A stretch of DNA of 64,000 nt from Candidatus Magasanikbacteria bacterium RIFCSPHIGHO2_01_FULL_41_23 (lineage in GTDB: Bacteria > Patescibacteria > ABY1 > Magasanikbacterales > UBA922), in the NCBI GenBank assembly GCA_001782805.1, contig MFPT01000004.1, forward strand, positions 46,156-110,155, written 5' to 3'. Each line of letters opens with the position of its first letter. Position 1 is the stretch's first letter. This document shows positions 62,022 to 64,000 of the stretch, in pieces. The notes under the pieces are model-generated. The model ran no database searches. It was not told the origin of the DNA and saw nothing but the letters and a program-made list of their open reading frames with translations. The position numbers and the translations under genes are program-made.

Positions 62022-63587
62022 TTACAAACTTTTAAAATAATTGCGTAAGATATCCTCAACTCCAGTCGCTTTCATAATGGCTGATGCAGATAGATGAGCC
62101 AGATATTCATCACGGGCTGGAGCGGAATATAGTACTGTATATATTTCCGGAAGCATCACGGTCATCATATCCATCAGAGTAACTTGTTTGGATAATTTTA
62201 AATATTTTTCAAAACTCGTGTCCCGACGATCCAAATACATATCAATGCCGGTTGCCGGAATCAATCCACAATTATCACAAATCTCTTGATAAGATAAAAC
62301 CACACCACCACCGGATAATTCCATAGTTTGTACCGGCTCAATCGCATCGATTTCAACCCCTTCACCGATTTCCCGCAAATAACTTTGCCAAGCTTTTTTT
62401 ATCACAGTCAAATCATGTACTTGACTAAAACCGCCCAAACATTTAAGGCCATAGTAAAACGCGGTTATGATATAACACAAAAACATATTGGGGAAAATTT
62501 TCTCCTTAAGCAAAGCATCTTCAATTGCTTCGGGTGTAAACGGAAGGAAAATTTTAGCTTTTTCCGAAACCAAATGACCATTGATTAATTCCAATTCCAC
62601 CCGCCGTAATTTTTCATCAAGTCCCCAAAAAAAATACGTTCCCCATTTATTTTCCAAAGAAAATGAACCGGCCAATCCATTAAAATACTGTTTAGCGAAC
62701 TGCTGACAATTGGCATCAAACAAAGTTCGGTATATTAATGAATCATGATTTTTTAAATGAAAACGAGTCAATAATTCAGTAATTATTTTTTCAATCTCAA
62801 TATAAATCAGATCTGCGGGCGCGCCATATTTACCTTCACCCGGTTTTGTTTGCGCGGTATGAAAAAATTTCGGCCAGATGGAATAATTGATTTTGGTTAT
62901 TTGTTCGGATAATTTTTTGCACTTTAAAATTTCCGGAATGGCAATATTTTTATGAATAAAATCTTTTAATTCATTCGCGCGTTCAACTGATAATTCTCCT
63001 TTAGTAATACTGTTATTTAAATACTCATACGATCGATCAATATCACTTTGATCAAAACTGCGCGTGGCATATACCACGCTCATTTTATTTTTATCCGGCA
63101 AAAAAGGAAGACGAATCATTTCTTCCACCTCGGATTTACCATGCAACAAAATACCGCGCGGATACGCGGAAGCATTATTTAAGGATACACTGGCAAAAGA
63201 GAATACGGGAATGTACTTTAAAATTTCATTTTGGGCTTCTGATAAAGGCAAGGCAGTGGTTATATTGGAATTAATCCAATACGGATGATCTACAATTCCA
63301 TGATGATCGGTTGTGGAAACAAAAGGAAACTTTTCTAATTGAGTAATTAATTCATCGGCCACTGTTTTGTTCAAGCGAGCAGTCACCATTTCATGGACAA
63401 CCACATATAATTCTCCCCGACGATTTTCCAAGTAAACCGGCAAAGAATTTATGTCCAAAAAATCTTTGGCATAATCTGACAGTGAGTCAGTGCCATGACG
63501 ATCCAAAATTCCACCGAAAATTGGACGCTTCGCCCAAATCGCGGATTTTATTTTACCAACGTCTTCCAAAAGACTTGATTCAGACAT
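62022..63587 (-). CDS. hypothetical cytoplasmic protein of about 521 residues
   Basis: The start is the ATG at 63587 (MSESSLLEDVGKIKSAIWAK). A consensus promoter lies just upstream, so the longer open frame, which runs into the GC-rich islet, is rejected. No signal or membrane segment is convincing. Segments worth noting are GGILDRHGTDSLSDYAKDF, FVSTTDHHGIVDHPYWINSN (a His-rich DHHGIxDH motif, perhaps metal-binding), PRGILLHGKSEVEEMIRLPF and TKPGEGKYGAPADLIYIEIE. No family is recognised. The end is 50 bp before the 23S promoter. Confidence 0.75.
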   Translation of the reverse strand: MSESSLLEDVGKIKSAIWAKRPIFGGILDRHGTDSLSDYAKDFLDINSLPVYLENRRGELYVVVHEMVTARLNKTVADELITQLEKFPFVSTTDHHGIVDHPYWINSNITTALPLSEAQNEILKYIPVFSFASVSLNNASAYPRGILLHGKSEVEEMIRLPFLPDKNKMSVVYATRSFDQSDIDRSYEYLNNSITKGELSVERANELKDFIHKNIAIPEILKCKKLSEQITKINYSIWPKFFHTAQTKPGEGKYGAPADLIYIEIEKIITELLTRFHLKNHDSLIYRTLFDANCQQFAKQYFNGLAGSFSLENKWGTYFFWGLDEKLRRVELELINGHLVSEKAKIFLPFTPEAIEDALLKEKIFPNMFLCYIITAFYYGLKCLGGFSQVHDLTVIKKAWQSYLREIGEGVEIDAIEPVQTMELSGGGVVLSYQEICDNCGLIPATGIDMYLDRRDTSFEKYLKLSKQVTLMDMMTVMLPEIYTVLYSAPARDEYLAHLSASAIMKATGVEDILRNYFKSL

Positions 63588-63606
63588 AAAAGTTAAGACG
63601 GGCGAT

Positions 63607-63635
63607 AGTATAATATTTTTTGATTGATTCGTCAA
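63607..63635 (-). promoter_or_regulatory. promoter of the 62022-63587 gene
   Basis: TTGACG (63635-63630), 17 bp, TATACT (63612-63607) on the minus strand; the ATG follows 19 bp later. Confidence 0.8.
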
Positions 63636-63777
63636 AGCCTTTATTTTCTCACCACTTATTTCCAAAAAATGAAAAGCAGTGGTGGGACCCTGATCGCGCG
63701 CTTCGTGCGAACAATCAGGATAATTGGCGGGCGACCCCTTCCACAGTGATGCGGTTGGGGTCATTTGGTAGGATTGG

Positions 63778-64000
63778 TCACGAGCCGAGCAGCTCGCGCG
63801 CCATGCGGTGGGCATCGGCGTTGCCCCAGACCGCGACGTACTCGCCGTCGTCGCTCCGCACGTTCTTGAGGAGAGAGTGACAGCCGCCTCCGGCGCCCTG
63901 GTACTTCGTGTTCTCTGCGGCCGAGCCGAAGTTGAAGTGCCACGGCTCGTTCACATAGAACGTCGCGCCGACGGCGATCATGGAGTCTGTAAAATACTTT
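63778..64000 (-). CDS. GC-rich gene fragment with an EPWHF motif (M15 peptidase-like C-terminus), possibly cut by the window edge
   Basis: The frame is open from the window edge to TGA at 63778; a possible start is the ATG at 63981 (67 residues). NEPWHFNFG near its N-terminus resembles the conserved EPWH zinc-ligand motif of VanY/DacB-type D,D-carboxypeptidases, though the remaining HRMARELLGS end is not diagnostic. Codon third positions are almost all G or C, like the orphan at 36058. A GATCGCGCG/CGTGCGAACAATC-containing hairpin follows at 63690-63720. The family call is tentative, and the true start is unknown. Confidence 0.45.
   Translation of the reverse strand, partial: KYFTDSMIAVGATFYVNEPWHFNFGSAAENTKYQGAGGGCHSLLKNVRSDDGEYVAVWGNADAHRMARELLGS

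Noticed and set aside
63588..63815. N-terminal extension of the 62022 gene
   Set aside because: It crosses a consensus promoter and GC-rich foreign DNA; the ATG at 63587 right after the promoter is better.

Overview
The window looks like a chromosomal segment of a low-GC ultra-small bacterium of the Candidate Phyla Radiation (Patescibacteria), probably Parcubacteria-like. This is inferred from gene content: a DUF4012 membrane protein, a VirB2/TrbC-like pilin precursor fused to a Hint domain, a 23S rRNA interrupted by group I introns with a LAGLIDADG ORF, RNase J, a class II Fic protein and many short surface-polysaccharide genes. TGA is used as a stop (for example in several ATGA gene overlaps) and an RF2 gene is present, so the standard bacterial code applies. 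Almost everything is on the minus strand. The exceptions are the DsbA-like/pilin-Hint/uvrA unit, tRNA-Arg, a 34-residue basic peptide gene and xth.

Layout. 1-10.5 kb: envelope genes (DUF4012, GT4 glycosyltransferase, mltG, GDP-mannose pyrophosphorylase, PAP2 phosphatase) with queA, fic and prfB. 10.6-13.5 kb: a frameshifted small gene and groES-groEL under a CIRCE operator. 13.5-19.6 kb: a promoter-driven small RNA, O-antigen ligase-like protein, nucleotidyltransferase, PRC-barrel protein, yidC, nusA, yraN, a methyltransferase. 20-27.6 kb: a zinc/manganese ABC transporter with an embedded yibE/F gene, a phosphosugar isomerase, trpS, RNase J, tRNA-Leu. 27.6-35.5 kb: peptide-binding protein, secG, then the plus-strand DsbA/pilin-Hint/uvrA unit. 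35.9-36.7 kb: a strikingly GC-rich orphan gene with its own promoter. 36.8-39.4 kb: rplS, gmk, rluD-like, tRNA-Arg, the basic peptide. 39.4-53.6 kb: one long, tightly packed minus-strand operon headed by a TrmB-type regulator. 53.7-57.2 kb: class I aldolase, GlpX phosphatase, xth. 57.2-62 kb: a 23S-5S unit without an adjacent 16S. 62-64 kb: an unrecognised protein and a second GC-rich islet running off the edge.

How it fits together. The long operon combines threonine breakdown to glycine and acetyl-CoA (tdh, kbl), a three-gene ATP-citrate-lyase-like set (ATP-grasp ligase, CoA-binding ligase, citryl-CoA lyase), YvcK and GlmS. Aldolase and FBPase lie next door, so the cluster suggests control of acetyl-CoA supply, gluconeogenesis and amino-sugar synthesis. 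ManC, the PGI/PMI-like isomerase, the glycosyltransferase and the O-antigen ligase suggest a mannose-containing surface glycan.

The most unusual material is non-coding. One family of 102-113-bp hairpins has shared ends and arms that differ between copies yet remain complementary. A 159-bp element with long terminal inverted repeats shows compensatory changes, and a 111-bp element is inserted between groES and groEL. CCCGAC/GTCGGG palindromes occur inside the 23S gene, an intron and a coding sequence. The 23S leader has a terminator with a mutually exclusive antiterminator. All functional statements rest on reading motifs in the sequence; no database search was run.
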